DNA from: CAVQRB01 sp963715055
Lineage (GTDB): Bacteria > Pseudomonadota > Alphaproteobacteria > Rhodobacterales > Rhodobacteraceae
DNA length: 64,000 nt
Assembly: GCA_963715055.1 (NCBI GenBank)
Contig: CAVQRB010000023.1
Span: 62,001 to 126,000 of the forward strand
Direction: 5' to 3'
Position numbers and translations under genes: made by a program. Each line of letters opens with the position of its first letter. Position 1 is the first letter of the stretch. Positions 29,181 to 37,620 of this stretch are shown here, one piece after another. A model generated the notes under the pieces. It was not told the DNA's origin. It ran no database searches and saw only the letters and a list, made by a program, of their open reading frames with translations.

Positions 29181-31118
29181 ATGAGCTTTGACACCTTGCT
29201 GATTGCAAACCGGGGTGAGATTGCCTGCCGGATCATGCGCACGGCGCGGTGCATGGGCTTGCGGACCGTGGCCGTCCATTCCGACGCCGATGCGGATGCG
29301 CACCACGTGCAGATGGCGGATGTCGCGGTGCATATCGGCGGATCGCGCCCTGCGGAGAGTTATCTCAAGGGGCAGGCGATCATTGACGCGGCACTGGCGA
29401 CAGGCGCGGGGGCGATTCATCCCGGTTACGGGTTTCTGAGCGAGAACCCGGATTTCGTGGAGGCGGTGGAAGCCGCGGGGCTGGTCTTTGTCGGCCCATC
29501 GGCATCGGCGATCCGGGCCATGGGTCTCAAGGACGCAGCCAAGGCCTTGATGGTGAAAGCGGGCGTGCCGGTCGTGCCCGGCTACCACGGTGCGGATCAG
29601 GACGATGCGCTGCTGGCGCGGGAGGCGGAAAAGATCGGCTACCCGGTGCTGATCAAGGCGGTGGCGGGTGGCGGCGGCAAGGGGATGCGTCTTGTCGAAG
29701 CGCCAGGCGGTTTTGCGGCAGCACTTGCCTCCGCGCGCAGCGAGGCACAGGCGGCTTTCGGGAATCCCGACGTTCTGGTCGAGAAATTCGTCAACCAGCC
29801 GCGCCACATCGAAGTGCAGGTCTTCGGGGACGGAATGCGGGCGGTGCATCTCTTCGAGCGCGACTGTTCCTTGCAGCGCCGCCATCAGAAGGTCATCGAG
29901 GAGGCTCCTGCACCCGGCATGACGGCGGCACTGCGCGAGGCGATGGGGGCCGCGGCGGTGCGGGCGGCGCAGGCCATCGGCTACGCGGGGGCCGGAACCG
30001 TGGAGTTCATCGTGGACGGCTCTGACGGGCTGCGCGAAGACGGGTTCTTCTTCATGGAGATGAACACGCGGTTGCAGGTCGAACATCCCGTGACCGAAGC
30101 CATCACCGGTGTCGATCTGGTCGAATGGCAGCTGCGCGTCGCCTCCGGTGAGCCCTTGCCCTTGCAGCAGCAGGACCTGAGCATCAGCGGCCATGCCTTC
30201 GAGGCGCGGCTTTATGCGGAAGACGTGCCGGCGGGGTTTCTGCCCGCGACAGGCAGGCTCAGCCATCTGGCCTTTCCGCCGCAGGTGCGTGCCGACAGCG
30301 GCGTGCGGCCAGGCGATACGATCAGCCCGTTTTATGACCCGATGATCGCCAAGCTGATCGTCCATGGCCCGACCCGGGCGATAGCCTTGGCCCGGTTGCG
30401 CCAGGGGCTTGCGCACACGAAGGTGGCCGGAACCGTGACGAACCTCGCGTTTCTCGGCGCTTTGGCGGGGCATGACGGGTTTGGTCGGGGCGAGGTCGAT
30501 ACCGGGCTGATCGGGCGAGACATCGAGCGACTCACGCAGCCGCCGGTCCGATCCGCGCGCCATCTGGTCGCGGCGGGTATGGCCGGCTTGGGTCTCTTTG
30601 ACCCGGCGCCGGATGCGGGCTTTGTATTGTGGCAGCCGCTGCGGCAACGGATCCAACTGATGGACAGGGGTGCGCCGCACGAGCTTGTCGTCGAGGTTGC
30701 GGGACCCGAAGCCATGCGCTGGGATGTCGGCGGTGAAACGGTACTTGTCCGTCGCAATGGCGCAGACTGGCAGATCGGCGGGCAAGTCGCTCCTGAGGTG
30801 GCCATCGACGGGCTGACGGTGACGGTGTTCGAGGCCTATGGGCTTGCCTTCGAGATCGTCGATCCGTTGCAGCGGACCGGGGTGGCAGCGGGGGACGGCA
30901 ACTTGATCGAAGCGCCGATGCCCGGCCTTGTGAAAATGCTGGACGCGCAGGCCGGGCAGTCGGTCACGAAGGGGGACAGGCTCGCGGTGCTGGAGGCCAT
31001 GAAGATGGAGCACTCCCTGCTGGCCGCGCGGGACGGGGTCGTTGCGGAAGTCCTGGCCTCTGCCGGCGATCAGGTCGAGGCGGGTGCTGCGCTGATCCGG
31101 CTGGAGGCGGAGACATGA
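29181..31118 (+). CDS. mccA: 3-methylcrotonyl-CoA carboxylase, biotin-containing (alpha) subunit
   Basis: Carboxylates its own biotin with ATP and bicarbonate for mccB. The 645-residue protein begins FDTLLIANRGEIACRIMRTA (biotin carboxylase N-domain), has the ATP-grasp loop KAVAGGGGKGMRLV and catalytic EMNTRLQVEHPVTE, and ends with a biotinyl domain where EAMKMEH holds the biotinylated lysine at residue 608. The birA gene at 55.0 kb would supply the attaching ligase. A small hairpin (29145-29162) and the motif GGGATACTTGAGACGACAGG are upstream. Its stop overlaps the GST start by 4 bp. Confidence 0.95.
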   Translation: MSFDTLLIANRGEIACRIMRTARCMGLRTVAVHSDADADAHHVQMADVAVHIGGSRPAESYLKGQAIIDAALATGAGAIHPGYGFLSENPDFVEAVEAAGLVFVGPSASAIRAMGLKDAAKALMVKAGVPVVPGYHGADQDDALLAREAEKIGYPVLIKAVAGGGGKGMRLVEAPGGFAAALASARSEAQAAFGNPDVLVEKFVNQPRHIEVQVFGDGMRAVHLFERDCSLQRRHQKVIEEAPAPGMTAALREAMGAAAVRAAQAIGYAGAGTVEFIVDGSDGLREDGFFFMEMNTRLQVEHPVTEAITGVDLVEWQLRVASGEPLPLQQQDLSISGHAFEARLYAEDVPAGFLPATGRLSHLAFPPQVRADSGVRPGDTISPFYDPMIAKLIVHGPTRAIALARLRQGLAHTKVAGTVTNLAFLGALAGHDGFGRGEVDTGLIGRDIERLTQPPVRSARHLVAAGMAGLGLFDPAPDAGFVLWQPLRQRIQLMDRGAPHELVVEVAGPEAMRWDVGGETVLVRRNGADWQIGGQVAPEVAIDGLTVTVFEAYGLAFEIVDPLQRTGVAAGDGNLIEAPMPGLVKMLDAQAGQSVTKGDRLAVLEAMKMEHSLLAARDGVVAEVLASAGDQVEAGAALIRLEAET

Positions 31119-31781
31119 TCACCTTGCACCATTGCCCGCAGACGCGCTCCATGCGGACGCTTGTGGCTGCTGCATGAGTTGGAGGTGCCGTTCCAGTTGC
31201 GCTCATACCCTTTCGACCGGACCCTGCGCAGCCCGGAGTTTCTGTCGCTTTCGCCCGCGGGTCGCGTACCGGCGCTTGAGATCGAGGGCGAGCGGATGTT
31301 CGAGACCGGTGCGATCACCGAATACCTTTGCGAACGCTTCAGCCCCGAGCGCCTGGGCCGGATGCCCGGAAGCCCGGACCGGATGAGTTGGCTCGTCTGG
31401 GTGCATTTCGCCGAAACCTTGAGCCAGCATACGGCCGCGCTGACCCAGCAGCATGTGGCACTCTATGAAGATCACATGCGCAGCCCGATCGTGATGAAGC
31501 TGGAAGCGGCGCGGGTCGGCAAATGCTACGCCGCGATCGAGGCACGGCTGAGCACGCCGATCGAGAAGCGCGACTACCTTCTGACCTCAGGATTCTCGGC
31601 GGCGGATATCTCGGTGGGGCAGGCGGTCTACATGGCGCGGCATTTCGTGACGCTGGATGATTTCCCTGCGGTTGCGGCCTGGTACGCGCGGATCACCGCG
31701 CGCGAGAGTTTCGAGGCAGCGCTGCCCAGGGGCGACGGCATTTATTTGCAAGACTTTTATGCGCCCTGGCCCTTAGAGTGA
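31115..31781 (+). pseudogene. Glutathione S-transferase family protein, frameshifted
   Basis: The true start is ATG at 31115, overlapping the mccA stop by 4 bp (ATGA). The first 16 residues (ITLHHCPQTRSMRTL) form the GST N-terminal thioredoxin-fold start. A single extra base in CTTGTGG (31161-31163) breaks the frame and would stop translation a few codons later. After it the frame continues WLLHELEVPFQLRSYPFD and the alpha-helical C-domain to 31781, in total 221 residues once corrected. As sequenced only the incomplete downstream frame is open. It is coupled to the leucine genes by position; its substrate is unknown. Sequencing error or recent mutation cannot be told apart here. Confidence 0.82.
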
Positions 31782-31812
31782 GGGTGGACGCTCGGATCTG
31801 GGAGGATATGCG

Positions 31813-32694
31813 ATGACGCTTGGACCTGTGGAACTCTTCGAGGTGGGGCCCCGCGACGGGTTGCAGAACGAGGCGCGCGAGATACCGGTCGCCGAAAAGG
31901 TGGCGCTGGTGGATTGCCTCAGTCGCGCAGGCTTCAGCCGCATCGAGGTGGCGAGTTTCGTCTCGCCGAAATGGGTGCCGCAGATGGCGGGATCGGCGCA
32001 GGTGCTGGCGGGGATCAAGCGCGCCGATGGCGTGCGCTACACGGCTCTCACCCCGAACATGCGCGGCTTTGAGGATGCGCGGGCGGCCGGTGCGGATGAA
32101 ATCGCCATCTTTGCCTCGGCTTCCGAAGGGTTCTCCAAGGCCAATATCAATGCGACCATCGCCGAGAGCATCGAACGTTTCGCGCCCATTCTGGAGGAAG
32201 CCCGCCACATCGACCTGCCGGTGCGCGGCTATGTCTCCTGCGTGATCGAATGCCCCTATGACGGGCCGGTTGCTCCGGCGGCGGTTGCAGCGGTGGCCGA
32301 TCGGCTTTTCTCCATGGGATGCTATGAGATCAGCCTTGGCGACACCATCGGCGCGGGGACGCCTGACAAGGTCGCGAAGATGCTTCTGGCGGTACGCAAC
32401 GCGGTGCCAGCCCGCAGGCTCGCAGGTCATTTCCACGACACAAGGGGGCGGGCCATGGCCAATATCGACGCGGCCTTGGCCATGGGGGTCCGGGTGTTCG
32501 ACACGGCGGTCGCGGGCTTGGGCGGTTGCCCCTTCGCACCGGGTGCGGCGGGAAACGTGGCGACCGAAAGCGTCGCGCGCCACCTCAAGGCGCTGGGCTA
32601 TCAGACCGGCCTCGACATCGACGTGATCGAGGAGGCGGCGGCGATGGCAAGGGCCATGCGTGGCCACCCTGCGGGTGAGATCTTGGCGCAATAA
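31813..32694 (+). CDS. hmgL: Hydroxymethylglutaryl-CoA lyase
   Basis: Cleaves HMG-CoA to acetyl-CoA and acetoacetate, the last step of leucine catabolism. It has 293 residues. The family signature EVGPRDGLQNE is at the N-terminus; metal and catalytic residues lie in HFHDTRG, and AGLGGCPFAPGAAGN carries the conserved glycine-rich loop with the active cysteine. GGGAGGATATGCG precedes the ATG. It follows the GST gene by 31 bp and is 4 bp ahead of the hydratase gene. The symbol mvaB is also used for this enzyme. Confidence 0.95.
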   Translation: MTLGPVELFEVGPRDGLQNEAREIPVAEKVALVDCLSRAGFSRIEVASFVSPKWVPQMAGSAQVLAGIKRADGVRYTALTPNMRGFEDARAAGADEIAIFASASEGFSKANINATIAESIERFAPILEEARHIDLPVRGYVSCVIECPYDGPVAPAAVAAVADRLFSMGCYEISLGDTIGAGTPDKVAKMLLAVRNAVPARRLAGHFHDTRGRAMANIDAALAMGVRVFDTAVAGLGGCPFAPGAAGNVATESVARHLKALGYQTGLDIDVIEEAAAMARAMRGHPAGEILAQ

Positions 32695-32698
32695 CAGC

Positions 32699-33481
32699 AT
32701 GTTCGAGACTGTTTCGATCACGACGGATGCCCGCGGTGTGGCGCGCCTGACGCTGAACAGGCCGGACAAGCACAATGCCCTGTCGGCGCAGATGATCGCG
32801 GAGTTGACGCAGGCCGCGGCGGACCTCGGCGCGGATGCGGGCGTGCGGGTTGTGGTGCTGGAGGGCGCGGGCAAGTCCTTCTGCGCGGGTGGCGATCTTG
32901 GCTGGATGCGCGACCAGATGGGCATGGATGCCGCCACAAGGTCGGCCGAGGCGCGCAAGCTCGCCCGGATGCTGGAGGCGCTCGACAGCCTGCCGAAACC
33001 GCTGATCGGGGCGGTGCAGGGCAATGCTTTCGGCGGTGGCATCGGCATGGCCTGCGTCTGCGATGTCGCCATCGGCGTGGAGACCGCGCGGTTCGGGCTG
33101 ACGGAAACAAAGCTGGGCCTGATCCCGGCAACCATCGGGCCTTATGTGCTTGCGCGCATGGGCGAGGGACGCGCGCGGCGGGTCTTCATGTCGGCACGGC
33201 TTTTTGACGCAGATGAGGCGGTGACGCTCGGTATTCTGGCGCGCTCGGTTCCGGCGGAGGCGCTGGCGGCGGCGGTGGAGGCGGAAGTGGCACCCTATCT
33301 CGCCTGCGCGCCGGGCGCCGTGGCTGCGGCCAAGAAGCTCGCCCGCGACCTTGGGTCAGGCGTGGATGCGGCGACCGTAGAACTATCGATCGCTGCGCTC
33401 GCCGCCCGCTGGGAGAGCGAGGAGGCCGCCGAGGGGATCGACGCATTTTTCGAAAAGCGCAAACCCGGTTGGGTCGGGTGA
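32699..33481 (+). CDS. liuC: Enoyl-CoA hydratase family, probable methylglutaconyl-CoA hydratase
   Basis: Hydrates 3-methylglutaconyl-CoA to HMG-CoA, the one remaining step between the carboxylase and the lyase. It is 260 residues with a crotonase fold: LNRPDKHNALSAQM at the N-terminus, oxyanion residues in FCAGGDLGWM, and GNAFGGGIGMACVCD. LTETKLGLIPATIGPYVL has the glutamate of this hydratase subfamily. The ATG at 32699 is chosen because the crotonase core begins at once (FETVSITTDARG); an earlier in-frame start lies inside hmgL. Specific substrate is inferred from position. It ends the leucine cluster, and a convergent SDR gene follows at 38 bp. Confidence 0.88.
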   Translation: MFETVSITTDARGVARLTLNRPDKHNALSAQMIAELTQAAADLGADAGVRVVVLEGAGKSFCAGGDLGWMRDQMGMDAATRSAEARKLARMLEALDSLPKPLIGAVQGNAFGGGIGMACVCDVAIGVETARFGLTETKLGLIPATIGPYVLARMGEGRARRVFMSARLFDADEAVTLGILARSVPAEALAAAVEAEVAPYLACAPGAVAAAKKLARDLGSGVDAATVELSIAALAARWESEEAAEGIDAFFEKRKPGWVG

Positions 33482-33518
33482 GAGAGTATTAGGCCGGGCG
33501 CCGCGTGGCCGGAAAGTG

Positions 33519-34292
33519 TCACTTGGTGGTGTAGCCGCCATTCACCAGAATGGTCTGACCGGTCATCCACCAGCCTTCCGAGACCATCATCCTGATCCAG
33601 GGCACGATGTCCTCCACATGGGTGAGGCCAGTCGGTGAGAATGGCGACAGCGCAGCCGCCGTCTTGTGATAGGCGACCGCATCCTCCCCTTCGGCAGGAT
33701 AGAAGAAGGGCGTATCCATGGGGCCAGGACCGATGGCGTTCACGGAAATACCCCGCGCGCCGAATTCCTTGGACGCGGCCCGGGTGAAATGCTCGACTGG
33801 TGCCTTCATGCCTTCGTAGGCCGCATAGAAAGGCGTATACGCGCCGAGAAGCGAGGTCACGATGGTCACGATTTTCCCGTTGTCGTTCAACGACTTCCCG
33901 GCTTCCTTGAGAAAGAAGAAAGCAGATTTGACATTTACGGCGCTCGAGTGATCGAATTCCGCTTCGGTGACGTCGAGTATCGGTTTCTTGATGACCATGC
34001 CGATTGTGTTGATCGCGATGTCGGGACGTCCGACGGAGGCTTCAACCTCCGCGAAGAGGCGCTCCATCGCCCCGGCCGTGGTCAGATCGGCCTGGATGCT
34101 GACCGCTTTGGCGCCTGCGGCGCTTATGGCAGCGACAGTTTCCTCCGCAGCCGCTTTCGTGGACGCACTGTTATAGTGGATCGCCACGGCCCGCGCCCCC
34201 TGTGTTGCGAAGTCGCGGGCAAGCATACCGCCTAGGTTCTTTGCGCCCCCGGTGATGAGCACTGTTTTTCCTTTGATCGAGTTTCTGGACAT
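33519..34292 (-). CDS. Short-chain dehydrogenase/reductase family oxidoreductase
   Basis: 257 residues with the SDR layout: nucleotide-binding TGGAKNLGG near the N-terminus, INTIGMVIKKPILDV in place of the usual NNAG, catalytic Ser in VTSLLGAYT and YEGMK as the YxxxK motif. NAD(P) cofactor preference is not clear. The start at 34292 has AAAGGAG upstream; longer readings to 34418 would run through the promoter region and into the LysR gene. The gene is divergent from a LysR regulator, which probably controls it. Substrate unknown. Confidence 0.88.
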   Translation of the reverse strand: MSRNSIKGKTVLITGGAKNLGGMLARDFATQGARAVAIHYNSASTKAAAEETVAAISAAGAKAVSIQADLTTAGAMERLFAEVEASVGRPDIAINTIGMVIKKPILDVTEAEFDHSSAVNVKSAFFFLKEAGKSLNDNGKIVTIVTSLLGAYTPFYAAYEGMKAPVEHFTRAASKEFGARGISVNAIGPGPMDTPFFYPAEGEDAVAYHKTAAALSPFSPTGLTHVEDIVPWIRMMVSEGWWMTGQTILVNGGYTTK

Positions 34293-34356
34293 CTTCGGCT
34301 CCTTTCGGTGCCGGGACGACACCGCGCCGTCCCGATCTCGTAGAAATAGAGGCAGT

Positions 34357-34396
34357 GACATGTCGGAAAAACTGGCAATACTTGACATTATATGTC
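34357..34396. promoter_or_regulatory. Twin GACAT/ATGTC dyads between SDR and lysR genes
   Basis: Two dyads share the same half-sites: GACATGTC (34357-34364) and GACAT-TAT-ATGTC (34384-34396), each followed by G and an A-run. Their centres are about 30 bp apart, close to three helical turns. They occupy the 124-bp divergent region and are likely operators for the adjacent LysR protein or for another dimeric regulator. The second dyad overlaps TTGACA and lies 20 bp before the lysR start. Confidence 0.5.
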
Positions 34397-34416
34397 GAAA
34401 AAAATGAACAATAGGC

Positions 34417-35325
34417 ATGGATCGAATTCGTCAGTTGGAAACCTTTGTGCAGGTCACGGAAAGCGGGAACTTCACGCGGGCCGCGGCGGCGCTCGGGGTT
34501 CCGCGTTCTACCGTATCCACGGTCATTCAGGCGCTAGAGGACAGGCTTGGGACCCAATTGCTGCGCCGGTCCACGCGCAGCATGGTCCTGACCGATGACG
34601 GCCAGAGGTTCCTGAAGCGCGCGCGAGAGTTGATCGATGCGATGGGTGTGGTGGAACACATGTTCCGATCGCCCGCCGAACGTCTGAGTGGCAGGCTTCG
34701 TGTCGACATGCCCGGAAGAATTGGTTGCAGATATATCGTTCCCGCCTTGCCCGACTTTCTGGGCCATCACCCTGAATTGCAGGTCGAGGTGAACTCCAGC
34801 GACCGCAGAATTGAGCTTCTCTCGGAAGGCGTCGATTGCGTGATCCGATTCGGCGTGCTGGAAGATGCGGATATCATCTGCCGCAAGCTCGGAGATGTTG
34901 ACGTCGTCACCTGCGCAAGCCCTGCGTATCTGGAAGCGCATGGTCTGCCACGCGATCTGCCGGACCTTGCTCACCACCAGGTCGTTCACTACGCCAGCGG
35001 TCAGAGCGTGCAGGCCCCGGGGATCTCCTGCCGGCGTGGCGACAGGGATATCAACCATCCCGTTCGAGCGCGCGTTACGGTGAACAACATCGACACCTAC
35101 ATCGCCGCGGCCCGTGCCGGCCTCGGCCTGATTCAGGTTCCCCGTTTCGATGTGGCCGACTTGCTTGAGCAGGGGGTGCTGGTGCGCGTGCTCGACAGGC
35201 TTGACGTCCCGCCTTTGCAGGTGTCGCTACTCCATGCCAGACGCAGGAACCTGCCTGTTCGGATTTCCGCTTTTGAAGCCTGGGTAACCCGCCTGCTTTC
35301 GGAGCGAGGCGTGTTCGCGGCATGA
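34417..35325 (+). CDS. LysR family transcriptional regulator
   Basis: 302 residues, the normal length. The N-terminal winged helix-turn-helix is clear (RIRQLETFVQVTESGNFTRAA, then STVSTVIQALEDRLGTQLL, each shortened here to key parts), followed by a LysR substrate-binding domain with LSGRLRVDMP and YIAAARAGLGLIQVP. It is divergent from an SDR gene with 124 bp between, the classic arrangement in which the regulator controls its neighbour and itself. It lies upstream of nuoA but 221 bp away and with no sign of being part of the nuo operon. Effector unknown. Confidence 0.92.
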   Translation: MDRIRQLETFVQVTESGNFTRAAAALGVPRSTVSTVIQALEDRLGTQLLRRSTRSMVLTDDGQRFLKRARELIDAMGVVEHMFRSPAERLSGRLRVDMPGRIGCRYIVPALPDFLGHHPELQVEVNSSDRRIELLSEGVDCVIRFGVLEDADIICRKLGDVDVVTCASPAYLEAHGLPRDLPDLAHHQVVHYASGQSVQAPGISCRRGDRDINHPVRARVTVNNIDTYIAAARAGLGLIQVPRFDVADLLEQGVLVRVLDRLDVPPLQVSLLHARRRNLPVRISAFEAWVTRLLSERGVFAA

Positions 35326-35425
35326 CAGTCGTTGCATGGGCTATGCGGGCGGCATGGCCTGGCTCCGCGCGCCGACGCCTGCATCAGAAGAAAAGCCTTG
35401 TCGGTCCGTTCAAATTGTCAGCGGG

Positions 35426-35480
35426 TTGACAGGTTTCGCTGCCCACTCCGGTTGACCCTGTCAAAGCACAGGCGTAAACC
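35426..35480 (+). promoter_or_regulatory. nuo: Candidate nuo operon promoter and dyad
   Basis: TTGACC (35452-35457) and TAAACC (35475-35480) are 17 bp apart. They overlap a long-spaced inverted repeat, TTGACAGG (35426-35433) and CCTGTCAA (35457-35464), whose arms are 31 bp apart centre to centre. A further TTGTCA lies at 35415-35420. A regulator binding at both arms could loop or block the promoter. The palindrome TGCGCATGCGCA (35514-35525) lies in the leader. Confidence 0.4.
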
Positions 35481-35546
35481 AATGGTGCCCCTCTCGCCGC
35501 GGGGCAGCATGACTGCGCATGCGCATGAGACAAAAGGAGCCATCCC

Positions 35547-35912
35547 TTGGACGAAATGCTGCGGGAATATCTTCCCATTCTGGTTTTTCTGGCCGTGGCC
35601 ATTGGATTGGGTCTCGTTCTCATTCTCGCCGCCGTGGTGATCGCCGTGCGCAACCCCGATCCCGAAAAGGTTTCCGCCTACGAGTGCGGGTTCAATGCCT
35701 TCGACGATGCGCGGATGAAGTTCGACGTGCGGTTCTACCTCGTCTCGATCCTCTTCATCATCTTCGATCTGGAGATCGCCTTCCTCTTTCCCTGGGCCGT
35801 GGCCTTCAAGGACATCAGCATGGTCGGTTTCTGGTCGATGATGGTGTTTCTGGCCGTGCTGACCATCGGCTTTGCCTATGAGTGGAAAAAAGGAGCGCTG
35901 GAATGGCAGTAG
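35547..35912 (+). CDS. nuoA: NADH-quinone oxidoreductase subunit A
   Basis: Membrane-arm subunit of complex I at the junction with the peripheral arm; 121 residues, three predicted spans. Conserved YECGFNAFDDARMKFDVRFYL is the family signature (given here as key part YECGFNAF, with the quinone-channel loop cysteine). I use the TTG at 35547 because AAAAGGAG is 7 bases before it; the first ATG (35556) would be too far from that site and would lose DE of the conserved N-terminus. First gene of the nuo operon; the stop overlaps nuoB. Confidence 0.93.
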   Translation: MDEMLREYLPILVFLAVAIGLGLVLILAAVVIAVRNPDPEKVSAYECGFNAFDDARMKFDVRFYLVSILFIIFDLEIAFLFPWAVAFKDISMVGFWSMMVFLAVLTIGFAYEWKKGALEWQ

Positions 35913-36439
35913 CCGCCGCAGGAGCGAATGTCGCGGGCGCCGACCGTGAGGTCGCGACGCAGGATCTGAACCGCGAGTTGCAGGACAAGGGCTTCCTGCT
36001 CACGTCGACCGAAGACATCATCAACTGGGCGCGCACCGGGTCGCTGCACTGGATGACCTTCGGCCTCGCCTGCTGTGCCGTCGAGATGATGCACACCTCC
36101 ATGCCGCGCTACGATCTGGAACGCTTCGGGACCGCGCCGCGCGCGAGCCCGCGCCAGTCCGACCTGATGATCGTCGCGGGCACCTTGACCAACAAGATGG
36201 CGCCGGCGCTGCGCAAGGTCTACGACCAGATGCCAGAACCGCGCTACGTGATTTCAATGGGCTCCTGTGCCAACGGCGGGGGGTATTATCACTACTCCTA
36301 TTCCGTGGTGCGCGGCTGTGACCGGATCGTGCCGGTCGATGTCTATGTGCCGGGTTGTCCGCCCACGGCCGAAGCTTTGCTTTATGGCATCCTGCAGTTG
36401 CAGCGGAAAATCCGCCGCACCGGCACCATCGTGCGCTGA
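35903..36439 (+). CDS. nuoB: NADH-quinone oxidoreductase subunit B
   Basis: Carries the terminal iron-sulfur cluster N2 that reduces quinone. It is 178 residues. Ligand motifs are LACCAVEMM (the two adjacent cysteines), GSCANGGGYYHYSY and VPGCPPTAEALLYG. The ATG at 35903 overlaps the nuoA stop by 10 bp and has AAAAAAGGAG upstream, indicating translational coupling. N-terminal residues 1-20 (Ala-rich) are extra compared with E. coli, as is common in alphaproteobacteria. Confidence 0.95.
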   Translation: MAVAAAGANVAGADREVATQDLNRELQDKGFLLTSTEDIINWARTGSLHWMTFGLACCAVEMMHTSMPRYDLERFGTAPRASPRQSDLMIVAGTLTNKMAPALRKVYDQMPEPRYVISMGSCANGGGYYHYSYSVVRGCDRIVPVDVYVPGCPPTAEALLYGILQLQRKIRRTGTIVR

Positions 36440-36450
36440 GAGGAGTTGGG

Positions 36451-37056
36451 ATGTCTGACGCATTGAAAGAACTTGGCAGCTATATCGAGGCCAAACGCAC
36501 CGATTGCGTGCTCGACTGGGGCGTGAGCCATGGCGAGTTGAACCTCGATGTGACGCTGTCGAACATCGTGGGGCTCGTGGAGTTCCTGCGCAACGACGCC
36601 ACCTGCCGCTTTTCCAGCCTCGTCGACATCACGGCGGTGGATTACGCGGGTCGGGCGAAACGCTTCGACGTGGTCTACCACTTCCTGTCGATGTATCAGA
36701 ACCAGCGGATTCGCCTGCGTGTGAGCGTTCGCGAGGATGACATGGTGCCCTCGATCACCTCGGTGCACCCCTCGGCCAACTGGTTCGAGCGGGAGGTCTT
36801 CGACATGTTCGGGATTCTCTTCTCGGGGCATCCGGACCTGAGGCGCATTCTCACCGATTACGGCTTTCGCGGCTATCCGTTGCGCAAGGACTTCCCGACC
36901 ACTGGCTATACCGAAGTGCGCTACGACGAGGCGCAGAAGCGCGTGGTCTATGAGCCTGTGAGCCTCGTGCAGGAATACCGGCAATTCGACTTCATGTCGC
37001 CCTGGGAAGGGGCCGAGTACATCCTTCCGGGAGACGAGAAACAGGAGACGAAGTGA
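36451..37056 (+). CDS. nuoC: NADH-quinone oxidoreductase subunit C
   Basis: Peripheral-arm 30-kDa subunit, 201 residues, separate from NuoD (fused as NuoCD in E. coli). The signature ERE(V)FDMFGILFSGHPDLRR is visible as EREVFDMFGILF and HPDLRRILTDYGF, with DFPTTGYTEVRYDE after it. GAGAGGAG precedes the ATG at 36451. Its stop codon overlaps the start of a small membrane ORF (TGATG). Confidence 0.95.
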   Translation: MSDALKELGSYIEAKRTDCVLDWGVSHGELNLDVTLSNIVGLVEFLRNDATCRFSSLVDITAVDYAGRAKRFDVVYHFLSMYQNQRIRLRVSVREDDMVPSITSVHPSANWFEREVFDMFGILFSGHPDLRRILTDYGFRGYPLRKDFPTTGYTEVRYDEAQKRVVYEPVSLVQEYRQFDFMSPWEGAEYILPGDEKQETK

Positions 37057-37229
37057 TGGAAGGCTTCATCTGGCTTGTCATCATGGCCCTTACGGTCATT
37101 CCCTTGCTGAAACTGCTGCCGCATTTCGGGATCAACAAGTATTGGGCGCTTGCAGCGATCATCCCGCTTGGCCTCCTGGGGCTGATCTGGTGGATGAGCA
37201 TCAAGCTTCAGGAACTGGAGCGCAGATGA
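37056..37229 (+). CDS. Small membrane protein (57 aa) in the nuo operon
   Basis: A 57-codon gene starting on the last base of the nuoC stop (TGATG) and overlapping the next gene's start by 4 bp (ATGA), so it is tightly coupled on both sides. The protein has two hydrophobic segments: residues about 4-20 (FIWLVIMALTVIPLLK) and about 32-48 (ALAAIIPLGLLGLIWW), with a short LPHFGINKYW loop, ending LQELERR. This is a predicted two-span helical hairpin. No known family recognised. Its position suggests a role in complex I assembly or stability, which is inference only. Confidence 0.7.
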   Translation: MEGFIWLVIMALTVIPLLKLLPHFGINKYWALAAIIPLGLLGLIWWMSIKLQELERR

Positions 37230-37615
37230 TGGACGGGGCGGCTGGCAGCAACCGTGACGCCGTGCGCGAAGCGGCACTGGTCTATTGCGACGCCGTGTAT
37301 TTCGCACGGGCCGACGTCTTCGAGGATCTCTGTCACGACAGCTTTCAGATGACGCTGATCGACGCTGGCAAGGCAACCTTCTGGGACAAGGCCGCTTATC
37401 TTGAACGGGTGCGCGGGCGCGTCGCCTTCCCGGCACCTGCGAAGTATGAAATCCTCGGGTTGGATGTGGCGGGCGACGAGATGGCGCGTGTGCACCTCAC
37501 GGTCGATGTGCCGCCGCTGCGCTACGAGGATCACCTCGGCTTCGTTCATGTGGACGGGGCGTGGAAACTGTTGACAAAGGTGTTCCGCAAGGCGGCGCAT
37601 CTGGCAAAGGAGTAA
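37226..37615 (+). CDS. NTF2-like / putative lumazine-binding family protein
   Basis: 129 residues. The pattern (LVYCDAVYFARADVFEDLCHDSF, then TLIDAGKATFWDKAAYLERV, then ending DHLGFVHVDGAWKLLTKVF) is that of the NTF2/SnoaL-like cone fold, particularly the putative lumazine-binding group. No clear catalytic residues. It starts 4 bp inside the preceding 57-aa gene and is 5 bp from nuoD, so it is expressed with complex I. Accessory genes at this place are known in Rhodobacter capsulatus-type nuo operons, but their function is not established. Confidence 0.72.
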   Translation: MMDGAAGSNRDAVREAALVYCDAVYFARADVFEDLCHDSFQMTLIDAGKATFWDKAAYLERVRGRVAFPAPAKYEILGLDVAGDEMARVHLTVDVPPLRYEDHLGFVHVDGAWKLLTKVFRKAAHLAKE

Positions 37616-37620
37616 AGACC

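Noticed and set aside
35452..35464. FnrL box in front of nuoA (TTGA-N5-TCAA)
   Set aside because: The spacer is one base short of the N6 consensus; I treat it as part of a larger inverted repeat instead.
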